From JAUILH01 sp965230535 (GTDB taxonomy: Bacteria > Bacteroidota > Bacteroidia > Flavobacteriales_D > JAUILH01): a DNA stretch of 64,000 bases. Under the pieces are notes generated by a model. That model was given only the letters and a program-made list of their open reading frames with translations. It was not told the DNA's origin and searched no databases. The position numbers and the translations under genes were made by a program. Positions 44,391-54,096 of the stretch are shown here, in pieces (the stretch's first letter is position 1; every line of letters begins with the position of its first letter). The stretch spans positions 1,178,001-1,242,000 of the forward strand of contig OZ246010.1 of assembly GCA_965230535.1 (NCBI GenBank). The letters are read 5' to 3'.

Positions 44391-45616
44391 GTTCTGATCT
44401 CTTTTCTTAAAAGATAAACTGCCAGATAACCAAGCAAAGCAAATGCTGCCATCACTGCAAACAAATACTGGTGTCCCAGGGCGCCCGGATTAGAATCCAA
44501 TAACTTGCCAGTTAAAGGTCCCATGAAAATATCCGGTGTAAATCCAACAACAGAAATAATTCCTATCACTGTTCCCAAATGGTTTTTATCGGGGTTTGCC
44601 TGCTCAACCAACGCAAAATAAACGGAACGAATTCCGTAAATACCAACTGCCGTGGAAGACAACAGAATCAGAGTCATGGGTACGAGTCCATTAAACCAAC
44701 CGAAACCAACCATCGCACCGCTGATAACCATCAACATAAAACTCCAGGAGATGAACCTGGCAGTTTGAAACTTATCTGCAAAGTAAACTGCCACCAAAGC
44801 AAAAACAGGTCGGAGCCAAAAGGCTACACTGGCAATTAAAGCCGAATCTGACTCATCAAATTTCAACACTTCATTAGCATAAAGAGAGAAATCGTCCGTC
44901 GTTTTATACCCCACGTAAGCACATACTATGAGTATCCCTTGAAGAATGATCTTTTTCGAGCGACAAAGTCTCCAAACATCTTCCAAATCTAATTTCTTTC
45001 TTACGATCCCCTGCTCTGATTCCCTCCCCACAAAAAACCAGGTCAACACCCCCACAAGGGCTGTAATTCCGGCCGTAGCACCAATAATGAGTTGAAAAGA
45101 CTTTGTACTAATCTCCACATTGTCCGGATTCATAATAGCAATAAGAACAGTGGCTACCAGAGCTCCAGCCAAGCCTCTCCCCGATTCCAAAAAACCAAAA
45201 GCCCTGTTTTGTGTACTACTCTTCCCCCAATGGCTTGTAGCCTTTAGCATAGCCGACCAAAACAACATAATTGTGGTAATGCCCCAAAAGCCATACAGCA
45301 AGGCCAAACTCTCATCAGACGGAATTTGCATCAAAGCAAAGCCTCCCAAAGCAGTAAGCCAAAGCGCTACAGACATTAGCTTCCTTGCTGAAAACTTATC
45401 AGCCAAAATCCCACCGAAGAAGTAAGAAATCAATGCAGTTATTCCATAGATTGAGAAAAACCAACCTAAAGTGAGATTGTCCGTATCAAAAACACGTAAA
45501 AATGTAGGTTTAAAGATTCTAAGGAGCACAAAGGGTAGAAAAAAAATGGTCTCTCCGGCAAGAACTAACACCAACATACTGATGATTTTACGCCAAGAAC
45601 TACCCACTTTTTCCAT
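44384..45616 (-). CDS. MFS transporter
   Basis: The 410-residue protein shows about twelve hydrophobic segments and the major-facilitator loop GGILADKFSARKLM near residue 63-76, with the second-half counterpart VYFADKFQTARFI. Substrate cannot be predicted; the nearest impression is the nucleoside/sugar-phosphate type subgroup of Bacteroidota. It ends convergently with the CDF gene. Its start lies 90 bases from the TPR gene on the other strand. Confidence 0.9.
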   Translation of the reverse strand: MEKVGSSWRKIISMLVLVLAGETIFFLPFVLLRIFKPTFLRVFDTDNLTLGWFFSIYGITALISYFFGGILADKFSARKLMSVALWLTALGGFALMQIPSDESLALLYGFWGITTIMLFWSAMLKATSHWGKSSTQNRAFGFLESGRGLAGALVATVLIAIMNPDNVEISTKSFQLIIGATAGITALVGVLTWFFVGRESEQGIVRKKLDLEDVWRLCRSKKIILQGILIVCAYVGYKTTDDFSLYANEVLKFDESDSALIASVAFWLRPVFALVAVYFADKFQTARFISWSFMLMVISGAMVGFGWFNGLVPMTLILLSSTAVGIYGIRSVYFALVEQANPDKNHLGTVIGIISVVGFTPDIFMGPLTGKLLDSNPGALGHQYLFAVMAAFALLGYLAVYLLRKEIRTQ

Positions 45617-45705
45617 ATAACAAATATGGGAAGTAAATTTTACTTTCTCTTTGTTTCTGAATCTTACAATTAATTCGCATTTTTAGAAGTGCAAATCGAT
45701 AAATT

Positions 45706-46635
45706 ATGAAATACCTCTTGCTTTTTATATCAATTGCGCTTTCTTTCAGCTCATTTGGACAATCCGATTCAGACAGAAAATTACTCGATGAAGCAGGCAA
45801 TCTGTTCAATGAAGGAAAATTTGATGAAGCGATTAAAGTATATGACAAAGCCATAAAAACGAATAAGCAGAATGATATCGCCTTTTTATGGAGGGCAAGA
45901 TCTTATGCCGCAAAACAAGACTATTCTCAAGCCATTAAAGATTTTAGCAGAGTACTTGAGCTAAATCCATTGCATTACCATGCTTTAATCGGAAGAGGCT
46001 ATTGTAAAACTGAGCTCAATGAACTAAGTGCAGCTTTAGAAGACTACAATAAAGCTGGTGAAATCATAACAAACGATCCCTTATTATACAGAGGCAGGGC
46101 AGAAGTATTCTTTAAAATGAAGAAATTTCATGAAGCAATTAAGGACCATACAATACTAATAGATATGGAACCTAAAAGCACTTTAAATTACCACAACAGA
46201 GCTGAATGCTACAACTACTTGGGTCTTCCCGATTCTTCATTAAAAGATCTTGAAAGTGTGCTTGAAATCGACAGTTCGGACAAGTTGGCAAAAATCAATG
46301 TTGCTTTTTCCTATATCACCAAAGAACAATATAGCAAAGCAAAAAAACTGTATACAGAACTTTATGATGTCGACCCCGACAATCCCTACGTACTTAATAA
46401 TTTTGGCTACGTCTTTCACAAAATGGGTAATACCGAAAAAGGTCTCAAATTGATCAATCGTGCATTGGAATTATTGCCTGACAATTCGTATGCCTATAAA
46501 TACCTTGCATTGATCCACGCTGATCGTGGTAACAAAAAAGCATGCTGTAAAGCAATCAAAAAAGGACTTAGTCTTGGATTTACAGCCAGATATGGTGATG
46601 ATTTAGAGACATTAAAACTTAAACACTGTAAATAA
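45706..46635 (+). CDS. Secreted tetratricopeptide-repeat protein
   Basis: The 309-residue product has a signal peptide (LLLFISIALSFSSFGQ) and at least six TPR motifs (GNLFNEGKFDEAIKVYDKAIK, DYSQAIKDFSRVLELNPLH, KKFHEAIKDHTILIDMEP, KAKKLYTELYDVDPDNP and others). The motifs follow the 34-residue spacing. A partner-binding scaffold in the periplasm or on the surface is inference. It precedes the DUF1801 gene by 6 bases. Confidence 0.9.
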   Translation: MKYLLLFISIALSFSSFGQSDSDRKLLDEAGNLFNEGKFDEAIKVYDKAIKTNKQNDIAFLWRARSYAAKQDYSQAIKDFSRVLELNPLHYHALIGRGYCKTELNELSAALEDYNKAGEIITNDPLLYRGRAEVFFKMKKFHEAIKDHTILIDMEPKSTLNYHNRAECYNYLGLPDSSLKDLESVLEIDSSDKLAKINVAFSYITKEQYSKAKKLYTELYDVDPDNPYVLNNFGYVFHKMGNTEKGLKLINRALELLPDNSYAYKYLALIHADRGNKKACCKAIKKGLSLGFTARYGDDLETLKLKHCK

Positions 46636-46641
46636 GCAATC

Positions 46642-47097
46642 ATGAAAATACCCGCAAATAACGTAGACGAATATATTGCAGGCGTTCCGGAAGAACGTCA
46701 GGCAGCTTTCAACAAACTTAGAAACGGCATTTTGAAATCTCTGCCAGAAGGTTTTGAGGAATGTCTAAGCTATGGCTTACCAGGATATGTTGTGCCCTTA
46801 AGTACTTATCCGGATGGGTATCATTGTAAAAAAGACACACCTCTCCCCTTCATCAACATTGCAAATCAGAAAAATTTCATCGCCCTTTATCATATGGGAG
46901 TGTATGCGAATCCCGAGCTGATGGAATGGTTTACGTCTGAATACCCCAAGCATTCCAAACGAAAACTGGACATGGGTAAAAGCTGTATCAGGTTCAAAAA
47001 AACGGATGAAATCCCATATGAACTAATCAACGAACTGGTAAGTAAAATGACCGTTCAGGATTGGATTGACCTCTACGAAGAGAACGTGAAGAGGTAA
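46642..47097 (+). CDS. DUF1801 domain protein
   Basis: The 151-residue soluble protein opens with VDEYIAGVPEERQAAFNKLRNGILKSLPEGFEECLSYGLPGY, the start of the DUF1801 (YdhG-like) fold, and continues with strands FINIANQKNFIALYHMG and KSCIRFKKTDEIPYELI. The function of the family is unknown. It sits between the TPR gene (6 bases) and the glycan cluster (63 bases). Confidence 0.9.
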   Translation: MKIPANNVDEYIAGVPEERQAAFNKLRNGILKSLPEGFEECLSYGLPGYVVPLSTYPDGYHCKKDTPLPFINIANQKNFIALYHMGVYANPELMEWFTSEYPKHSKRKLDMGKSCIRFKKTDEIPYELINELVSKMTVQDWIDLYEENVKR

Positions 47098-47139
47098 GAA
47101 ATAACTTCATTAAAATACCCTCATTCCTAATTATACGAC

Positions 47140-47147
47140 TATTTTTG
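47140..47147 (+). promoter_or_regulatory. -7 box for the glycan cluster
   Basis: TATTTTTG lies 13 bases before the GT4 start at 47161. Confidence 0.4.
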
Positions 47148-47160
47148 GGGCCAGGTTTTC

Positions 47161-48471
47161 ATGAAAAAAGTACTCATCATATCTTATTACTGGCCGCCAA
47201 GTGGAGGCGCAGGTGTTCAAAGATGGATCCGTTTCGTGAATCACCTAAGATCTTTCGGCTGGGAACCCGTTCTTTACGTTCCCAAGGACGCTAATTACCC
47301 TGTGGTAGATGAAAAGCTCATGGATAAGATTCCGGGCGACATTGAAACATTGAAATTGGAGATTAAGGAGCCGAGTCGTTTTCTATCCAAGCTCGCATTT
47401 TGGAAAAAGAGCAAAAAAAAGACCAACTATAATAATCAGCAACAACAGGGTAAAAACAGGAGTCTAAAGCATAAAATCACCTGGTATATCCGAGGGAACT
47501 TCTTTATTCCGGATGCCCGATTTCTTTGGATTAAGCCCTCTGTAAAATACCTAAGCAATCGTCTTAAAAAAGGAGATATCGATTTAATTGTATCCACTGG
47601 TCCACCACATTCTCTTCAAATAATTGCAAGAGATTTGAAAAGGAAGCACAACATCCCCTGGGTGGCTGACTTCAGGGATCCATGGACAACAATGGATTAC
47701 CTCCAGGAAATGTACTTAAGCAATAGAGCCAAAAAGAAACATGCCAATATGGAAGCTTCTGTTATAAATGAAGCTGATGAGGTGGTAGTGGTTGGCAAAA
47801 CCATGTTCAATGAGTTTAATGACAATTACAATCGACAGGTCGAAATCATTCATAACGGATACGACAGTGTCGGTACTACCGAGAATCAGTTCGAGCTAGA
47901 CCAGAAATTCACCATTGTTCATATAGGGAGTTTTCTTAAAAACCGGAATTGTGATGATCTGTGGGAAGTTCTTTCAAAGCTTACTAAAGAAAAGGAAGAT
48001 TTTGCAGCCAATTTTGAATTGAAACTTGTTGGCAATATTGCACCGAACGTCATGGAATCCATCCACCGATTTGGTTTGGATAAATTCCTCAACAAAATAG
48101 ATTACCTCCCGTTCATAGAGACTCAGAAACACCTCTATGGCGCACAAATTCTATTATTACCTATAGACAGAATCAGCAACGCTGAATTTGTGCTAACAGG
48201 TAAACTTTTCGAATACCTCAAATCCCAGCGCCCTATTCTTTTATTGGGCCCTTCTAAAGGGGATGCTGCTCACATTGTAAAAAATTGTAACGCCGGAGAT
48301 ATTTGCGATTTCGACGATAAGAATAAAATTGAATCCGTACTTTTAGAGAGGTATCAAAAATTCTTGGGAGGAATCAATCAAGTTGATTCTGTTAATGTTG
48401 ATCAATATTCGGCAAAAGAATTAACCAGAAAATTGGCCACTGTTTTTGACAAAATTATTGGCAAAAAATAG
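47161..48471 (+). CDS. Glycosyltransferase family 4-like
   Basis: The 436-residue protein shows the GT-B fold of GT4 enzymes: the N-terminal VLIISYYWPPSGGAGVQRWIRFVNHLRSFGWEPVLYVP, the inter-domain TGPPHSLQIIARDLKRKHNIPWVADFRDPWT, and in the C-terminal half the donor-site helix (VLTGKLFEYLKSQRPILLLGPSKGDAAHIV). It transfers a sugar from an activated donor in surface-polysaccharide assembly at the cytosolic face. Sugar and linkage are unknown. It begins the cluster that continues with two UDP-GlcNAc 2-epimerases, 22 bases downstream. Confidence 0.88.
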   Translation: MKKVLIISYYWPPSGGAGVQRWIRFVNHLRSFGWEPVLYVPKDANYPVVDEKLMDKIPGDIETLKLEIKEPSRFLSKLAFWKKSKKKTNYNNQQQQGKNRSLKHKITWYIRGNFFIPDARFLWIKPSVKYLSNRLKKGDIDLIVSTGPPHSLQIIARDLKRKHNIPWVADFRDPWTTMDYLQEMYLSNRAKKKHANMEASVINEADEVVVVGKTMFNEFNDNYNRQVEIIHNGYDSVGTTENQFELDQKFTIVHIGSFLKNRNCDDLWEVLSKLTKEKEDFAANFELKLVGNIAPNVMESIHRFGLDKFLNKIDYLPFIETQKHLYGAQILLLPIDRISNAEFVLTGKLFEYLKSQRPILLLGPSKGDAAHIVKNCNAGDICDFDDKNKIESVLLERYQKFLGGINQVDSVNVDQYSAKELTRKLATVFDKIIGKK

Positions 48472-48493
48472 TTCAGAGCCTAACGTATATAGT

Positions 48494-49648
48494 ATGATTA
48501 AGATCATTACCATAATTGGAGCAAGACCTCAGTTTATTAAAGCTGCGGCAATCAGCAGAGCAATTCAAACAAAATTTTCTCATCAAATTAATGAAGTCAT
48601 TGTTCATACAGGACAACACTATGATCCTAATCTTTCTCAGGTCTTTTTTGAAGAACTAAACATTCCAAAAGAGAAGTATAATCTGAATATTGGTTCAGGT
48701 TCTCATGCAGAACAAACCGCAAGTATGCTGGTCTCCATTGAGAAAGTAATCATTGATGAACAACCTGACCTGATCTTACTTTATGGAGATACCAACTCAA
48801 CCTTATCGGCTTGTCTGGCTGCCATAAAACTTCATCTTCCCATTATTCATATTGAAGCGGGGGTCAGATCTTATAACAAAACTTTTCCGGAAGAGGTTAA
48901 CCGCCTGGTTTGTGATCATTTTTCAAGTGCCCTATTTGTGCCTTCAGATGCGGGAATGGATGGGCTAAAAAAAGAGGGATTTGATGTTACAGCCACTCCA
49001 AAAAAGCCAACTCCTGATTCACCAGCAGTCTTCAGATGCGGAGACATTATGTACGACAATACATTGTATTTTCTGGAACACTCCAAACAGAAACTAAATA
49101 CCCTGCAAGACAAATTTGATCTTCCAAAAGACAATTTCATACTGGCCACTATGCACCGACCAAGTAATGTTGATCAAGAAGATACATTAGAATCTATATT
49201 TAAGGCATTTAGAGCCATTGCAGATCAACATGGAAAAACCATTATACTCCCACTTCACCCCAGAACGAAACACAAACTTGAACAGTTTCCTGAGATAAAA
49301 GCACTATCAAATCACGAAAAAATCAGAATCATTCCACCGGTTTCATTTCTTGAAATCATTGGCCTGGAAAAAAATTCAGATTTGGTCATTACCGATTCAG
49401 GAGGCGTCCAAAAAGAAGCTTTTTTCGTAAAAAAGCCTTGTTTAATTATGTTGGAAGAAACACCCTGGACAGAATTGATTGAAAGTGGAAATGCTTTATT
49501 GGTTGGATCCAATTTCGATAAGATTACTGAAGGAGCTGATCGCTTTTTTAACAATGATCAAACTTTGGTATTTGATGAATTATATGGCGACGGAAAGGCA
49601 TCTGAATTCATTTGTGAGAGAATTGTTGAACTATTCGAAAATAATTAA
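48494..49648 (+). CDS. wecB: Non-hydrolysing UDP-GlcNAc 2-epimerase, copy 1
   Basis: The 384-residue product converts UDP-N-acetylglucosamine to UDP-ManNAc or acts on a related UDP-sugar. Motifs of the family are IIGARPQFIKAAAIS at the N-terminus, HTGQHYDPNLSQVFFEEL, YGDTNSTLS, IEAGVRSYNKTFPEEVNR, LHPRTKHKL and DSGGVQKEAFFVKKP, all with catalytic residues in place. The start at 48494 gives the usual N-terminus; an earlier ATG at 48446 would overlap the GT4 end. It differs from the next copy in an insert near residue 165-180 (KKPTPDSPA). The second copy follows 14 bases later. Confidence 0.93.
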   Translation: MIKIITIIGARPQFIKAAAISRAIQTKFSHQINEVIVHTGQHYDPNLSQVFFEELNIPKEKYNLNIGSGSHAEQTASMLVSIEKVIIDEQPDLILLYGDTNSTLSACLAAIKLHLPIIHIEAGVRSYNKTFPEEVNRLVCDHFSSALFVPSDAGMDGLKKEGFDVTATPKKPTPDSPAVFRCGDIMYDNTLYFLEHSKQKLNTLQDKFDLPKDNFILATMHRPSNVDQEDTLESIFKAFRAIADQHGKTIILPLHPRTKHKLEQFPEIKALSNHEKIRIIPPVSFLEIIGLEKNSDLVITDSGGVQKEAFFVKKPCLIMLEETPWTELIESGNALLVGSNFDKITEGADRFFNNDQTLVFDELYGDGKASEFICERIVELFENN

Positions 49649-49662
49649 CCCGTCGAATCATC

Positions 49663-50745
49663 ATGAAAATAATAACCGTATTAGGTGCACGTCCTCAATT
49701 TATCAAAGCTGCTGCTGTTAGCAGAGTGTTTAAGGATTTTGATGGAATCGATGAAAAGATTATCCACACAGGTCAGCATTTCGACAATAACATGTCGGAC
49801 ATTTTCTTTGAAGAAATGAGCATCCCAAAACCAGACTATTTCCTGGACATCAATAAACTGTCACACGGAAAAATGACAGGAAAAATGCTTGGGGGTATTG
49901 AAGAAGTACTGCTGGAGGAGAAACCGGATTTGGTGATGATATATGGAGATACCAATTCTACGATAGCTGGTGCGCTGGCAGCCAAAAAACTACACATCAA
50001 AGTAGCTCATGTAGAAGCTGGTCTAAGGTCTTTTAACAACGCCATGCCGGAAGAGATCAACCGAATTTTGACAGATCGAATTTCCGATTTCCTGTTTTGC
50101 CCAACGGATCAAGCTATTGGAAATTTAAAACAGGAAGGGTTTGATCATTATGACTGTACCATTGTGAAAAACGGGGATGTCATGAATGATGCTGCTCTTT
50201 ATTACAGCCAGTTTTCTCAAGAAAAATCAAATATCATTGAACGAGAAGGCTTAACCAACAACGATTTTGTATTGGCGACCATTCACCGTCAGGAAAACAC
50301 GGATAGTATTGACAATCTTCAAGAGCTAATTACTGCTCTGAATGCCATTAATGAAGATAAAAAGGTAGTACTCCCGCTTCACCCAAGGACAAAAAACATC
50401 ATGCAACGAGAAGGTCTTTCCTTCAACTTCAAAACCATTGAACCAGTAGGCTATTTCGATATGATAGAGCTACTAAAAAATTGTGCAATGGTTTTAACGG
50501 ACAGTGGGGGCTTGCAGAAAGAAGCTTTTTATTTCCAAAAGCACGGCATCATTTTACGAGATCAAACGGAATGGACTGAGTTGATCGAAGGAGACTATGC
50601 CGAACTGACAGGAGCGAACCATGATAAAGTGATGAACGCGTTCGACAAACTAAAGACGCGTCAATCTGATTTTAGCAAGAACCTTTATGGTGGCGGTAAT
50701 GCAAGTAAGGTAATTGCCACTTCATTGATTGAAAACATGAACTAA
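49663..50745 (+). CDS. wecB: Non-hydrolysing UDP-GlcNAc 2-epimerase, copy 2
   Basis: The 360-residue paralogue has the same motifs (VLGARPQFIKAAAVS, HTGQHFDNNMSDIFFEEM, YGDTNSTIAG, VEAGLRSFNNAMPEEINR, LHPRTKNIM, TDSGGLQKEAFYFQKHG). It is 24 residues shorter than copy 1, and the two differ broadly, so they probably act on different UDP-sugars, for example one on UDP-GlcNAc and one on a diacetylated uronic-acid sugar. This is inference. It is followed by the LpxD-like gene after 21 bases. Confidence 0.92.
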   Translation: MKIITVLGARPQFIKAAAVSRVFKDFDGIDEKIIHTGQHFDNNMSDIFFEEMSIPKPDYFLDINKLSHGKMTGKMLGGIEEVLLEEKPDLVMIYGDTNSTIAGALAAKKLHIKVAHVEAGLRSFNNAMPEEINRILTDRISDFLFCPTDQAIGNLKQEGFDHYDCTIVKNGDVMNDAALYYSQFSQEKSNIIEREGLTNNDFVLATIHRQENTDSIDNLQELITALNAINEDKKVVLPLHPRTKNIMQREGLSFNFKTIEPVGYFDMIELLKNCAMVLTDSGGLQKEAFYFQKHGIILRDQTEWTELIEGDYAELTGANHDKVMNAFDKLKTRQSDFSKNLYGGGNASKVIATSLIENMN

Positions 50746-50766
50746 CTGACCCCAAAAGACACAAAT

Positions 50767-51753
50767 ATGCCTCAGATAAAAGATGTCATAGAAGAATTTA
50801 AGTCGCTTGGCAGACGAGTTATTCTTAACTCGGATGAAGCTGACAACTCCATTTCTGCACCAAGGAACATTTCTGAGGCAGACAATACCAACATCACTTT
50901 CATTGGCGCAAAGTTCAAAGACACTTTTCTTGATCAAATTCAAAACAGTGGAGCCTCTGTGATTATTGTCGACGAAAACCTGCTGGGAGATGAAGCCTCT
51001 GTATTACCGGAAGGGAAAAGCTACATTTTGAGTCCAAACCCAAAAGCAGATTTGATTGCTTACTGCAAGAAGTATCTTGATTTTCAAGCGACTCCGGAGC
51101 AAGAAAACATACACCCAAGTGCGCAAATTTCACCCAATGCTACAATTGGAAAGAATGTACAAATTGGCCCGGGTGTTGTCGTCGAAGACAAAGTAAACAT
51201 TGGAGACTATAGCTCAATAGGAGCCAATACCGTTATTAAAAACAACACTTCAATTGGAGCGTTTGTGGAAATTGGTTCCTGTAATGTCATAGGCGGAACG
51301 GGATTTGGCTATTCCAAACCGGAAGGCAGCAATGAATATGAGCAATTCCCTCACTATGGAGGTGTAATTATCAAAGACCGAGTTCATATAGGAAACAATA
51401 CTTGTATAGACAGAGGTTCTTTGAGCGATACTGTTCTGCATGAAGCGGTGAAAGTTGACAATCTGGTACACATTGCTCACAATGTTAAAATTGGCAAGAA
51501 CTCACTGGTTATTGCCTGCTCCATGATTGCTGGCAGCGTAGAAATTGGAGAAGATACATGGGTTGCTCCGTCCAGCACTGTTATAAACGGAATTACCATT
51601 GGGAGTCGTGCTACCATTGGACTGGCAAGTACCGTTACCAAAAGTGTTGGTGATGATATGATTGTGACCGGAAGTCCTGCAATGGACCTCAAAGATTTTA
51701 GAAAAATAAGAGCTCACCAAAAAGAGATTATTCAACAATCCAACGATTCATAG
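50767..51753 (+). CDS. LpxD-like UDP-sugar N-acyltransferase
   Basis: The 328-residue product has an LpxD-type layout: an N-terminal UDP-binding domain (about 1-100), then a left-handed beta helix of hexapeptide repeats (NATIGKNVQIGPGVVVEDKVNIGDYSSIG, ...) with the catalytic His in VKVDNLVHIAHNVKIG and the FGYSKPEGSNEYEQFPHYGGVIIKDRVHIG segment. True lpxD is normally beside lpxC/lpxA in this phylum; placement after two epimerases points instead to acylation of an amino sugar in this surface glycan or a second LpxD. Sequence alone does not decide. Confidence 0.85.
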   Translation: MPQIKDVIEEFKSLGRRVILNSDEADNSISAPRNISEADNTNITFIGAKFKDTFLDQIQNSGASVIIVDENLLGDEASVLPEGKSYILSPNPKADLIAYCKKYLDFQATPEQENIHPSAQISPNATIGKNVQIGPGVVVEDKVNIGDYSSIGANTVIKNNTSIGAFVEIGSCNVIGGTGFGYSKPEGSNEYEQFPHYGGVIIKDRVHIGNNTCIDRGSLSDTVLHEAVKVDNLVHIAHNVKIGKNSLVIACSMIAGSVEIGEDTWVAPSSTVINGITIGSRATIGLASTVTKSVGDDMIVTGSPAMDLKDFRKIRAHQKEIIQQSNDS

Positions 51754-51758
51754 GTTCG

Positions 51759-54038
51759 ATGAAAAAGAGGTCCCATATGATAGTTGTTTTAGGTCTACTG
51801 ATACTTTCAGTTGTATCAGTGAATGGACAAACTATTCAGGAGGACACTGCACGAATTACCAAACAACTCAATAGCGGACAGGACATTTATCTGGAAAAGC
51901 CACTTGAAGCCGCAGCTTTGTGGGAAGAAGGACTTGAACTTTGCGAAGAACTGTTGCCAACGCTAACCGACGACAGTCTCAAAAGATTCGTACTCACTTC
52001 CAAATCGGATCTCCTTTTCAACCTCTCTCAAATTCACCGAAATCAAGGAGAAGTAAAGAAGACAGTACAATATCTGGAAGCTGCTTTGGAAATCGACATT
52101 GAATTAAATAACCGATCGAACATCTCCTCTTCTTATAACGACCTGGGGGTAATTTATTCGGACATGGGCTTATTCGACAAAGCCCTGGATTACTATGTAA
52201 AAAGTCTACAAATAGATCGCGAACTTAATAACCTTCAAGGTGTTGCTTCATCTCTCATAAATCTGGGTTATTTGCATTCTGGCCAGTTCAATTACGATGA
52301 AGCACTGAGATTCTTCAATCAAAGTCTGGAAATTCAGAAGAAAGAATTAGACAGCCTTGGAATGATCACCAGTTATAACAATCTGGCCAGTGTTCATTAC
52401 TCTTTAGATCAATATGACCTTGCCCTAAAAAACGCCAGAGCATCCCTGGTATACAGTACTGCACTCAAATACAAATCCTCTCAGGCCAACTCTCTGTCAA
52501 AAATCGGACAGGTCTTTCTTATTCGGGATCAACAAGATTCCGCCAAATGGTATTTGCAAAGAAGTTTGGAGTTAAGAACCAGTATAAATGACCAGGACGG
52601 CATTTTCACATCAGCCATAGATCTTGCAAATTTACATCAGAAAGCCGACCTGCAAGAAGCATTTAATTATGGGAACCTGTCATATAGCATAGCTAAAAAG
52701 ACCAATTATCCTAATCACTTGAGAGAGGCAGCCAAACTACTGAGCCAACTCTATTCTGAACAAGGTGATTACAAAAAAGCTTTTGAGATGCAGACAGTTT
52801 ATCAGGAAAACCTGATGGCTTCAATTGACAGTGATAAAACCAAGCAACTCTTTAAGAAGCAATTTGAAGCAGAATACGCCAACCAAAGGCTTCAGGATTC
52901 TTTAATCAATCTTGAAAAAGAAGCTCTGAATTTAGCCGAGAAAAACAAGATTCAATATGAGAAAGAAAGGCTTCAGGAGAAACAACAAGAACGTGATAAA
53001 AGAAATCAACTGTTTCTGATAGGTTCGGCCATCACCCTGGGGTTAATGTTGGTGATTATCTATATTCTGGTAAGAAACAATCGGGCAAAACAAGCAGCAA
53101 ATCGTGTAATCGAAGAACAAAAACAAGCTGTTGAGCGACAAAAGTCCAAGATCGAGACACAACATCAACAACTTGAAAAAACACATAAATCGATTTCAGA
53201 TTCCATTGTTTATGCCAAACGTCTGCAAAAGGCCATTATGCCTGAAACTGGCGAATTGGAACAAGCCTTTAAACAGCACTTTGTGCTATTTAAACCCAAA
53301 GACGTGGTGAGTGGAGACTTCTATTGGTACCACGAGTTGGCAAATGGTGATAAGCTACTTGCAGTGGCAGATTGCACGGGTCATGGTGTACCGGGAGCAA
53401 TGGTTAGTATTGTTTGTAGTAACGCGTTAAAAAGGTCTGTACAGGAATTTGGTTTGACAGAACCTAAGGATATACTGGAAAAAACTCGTGAGATCGTGAT
53501 CGAGAATTATGCCCTCGACAACCGGACCAAGATCAGTAGCAGACAAATGGTTATCAGAGACGGAATGGATATTGCACTGTGCAAACTATCCGGACAACAA
53601 GTTACCTTTGCAGGTGCCAATAATCCTCTGTGGATCGTCAAAAAGACTGAGAACGATACCATTCATGAAACTAAATCAGAATCTTCAAGCGAAAAGATTA
53701 AATCAGAATTAGTTGGCAATCATGTTTTTATTGAAGTAAGGGCTGATAAACAACCTGTTGGAGAATACGTGCAAATGGAACCTTTTAAACAAGAAACCAT
53801 TGATCTGACTTCAGGTGATACCATTTATATGTTTAGCGATGGCTTTGCCGATCAGTTCGGTGGTTCAGAATCCAGTGGAGGGAAGAAATTCAAATACAAG
53901 CCATTCAAGGAATTATTGATACGCATTTCGCAGGAAAATCCTGACAGTCAAAAACACAATTTGGAAAAAGTGTTTAACGATTGGAAAGGTGAACTCGATC
54001 AGGTTGATGACCTCTGTATCATGGGAATTCGTTTATAA
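51759..54038 (+). CDS. TPR sensor with PP2C-type (SpoIIE) phosphatase domain
   Basis: The 759-residue protein has a signal peptide/anchor (MIVVLGLLILSVVSVNGQ), about six TPR motifs in the periplasm (SSYNDLGVIYSDMGLFDKALDYYVKSL and following, 60-330), a membrane helix near 416-440 (FLIGSAITLGLMLVIIYILV), a coiled-coil linker and a cytosolic PP2C/SpoIIE serine phosphatase domain. Metal-binding residues are visible: Asp520 in VSGDFYWY, ADCTGHGVPGAM, Asp694 in FSDGFAD and Asp750-Asp751 in DDLCIMG. It should dephosphorylate an anti-sigma-antagonist or other Ser protein in response to a TPR-bound cue. It follows the glycan genes by 5 bases, so it may regulate them; that is inference. Confidence 0.92.
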   Translation: MKKRSHMIVVLGLLILSVVSVNGQTIQEDTARITKQLNSGQDIYLEKPLEAAALWEEGLELCEELLPTLTDDSLKRFVLTSKSDLLFNLSQIHRNQGEVKKTVQYLEAALEIDIELNNRSNISSSYNDLGVIYSDMGLFDKALDYYVKSLQIDRELNNLQGVASSLINLGYLHSGQFNYDEALRFFNQSLEIQKKELDSLGMITSYNNLASVHYSLDQYDLALKNARASLVYSTALKYKSSQANSLSKIGQVFLIRDQQDSAKWYLQRSLELRTSINDQDGIFTSAIDLANLHQKADLQEAFNYGNLSYSIAKKTNYPNHLREAAKLLSQLYSEQGDYKKAFEMQTVYQENLMASIDSDKTKQLFKKQFEAEYANQRLQDSLINLEKEALNLAEKNKIQYEKERLQEKQQERDKRNQLFLIGSAITLGLMLVIIYILVRNNRAKQAANRVIEEQKQAVERQKSKIETQHQQLEKTHKSISDSIVYAKRLQKAIMPETGELEQAFKQHFVLFKPKDVVSGDFYWYHELANGDKLLAVADCTGHGVPGAMVSIVCSNALKRSVQEFGLTEPKDILEKTREIVIENYALDNRTKISSRQMVIRDGMDIALCKLSGQQVTFAGANNPLWIVKKTENDTIHETKSESSSEKIKSELVGNHVFIEVRADKQPVGEYVQMEPFKQETIDLTSGDTIYMFSDGFADQFGGSESSGGKKFKYKPFKELLIRISQENPDSQKHNLEKVFNDWKGELDQVDDLCIMGIRL

Positions 54039-54040
54039 AC

Positions 54041-54073
54041 AAAAACCCCGATCTTTTTCGGACCGGGGTTTTT
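54041..54073. terminator. Bidirectional rho-independent terminator
   Basis: AAAAACCCCG pairs with CGGGGTTTTT around a short loop (GATC...GACC inner part), giving an A-run on one side and a T-run on the other. It separates the converging PP2C and T9SS-cargo genes and can serve both. Confidence 0.9.
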
Positions 54074-54096
54074 AAAATATGGTGTTAGTTGTTCGA

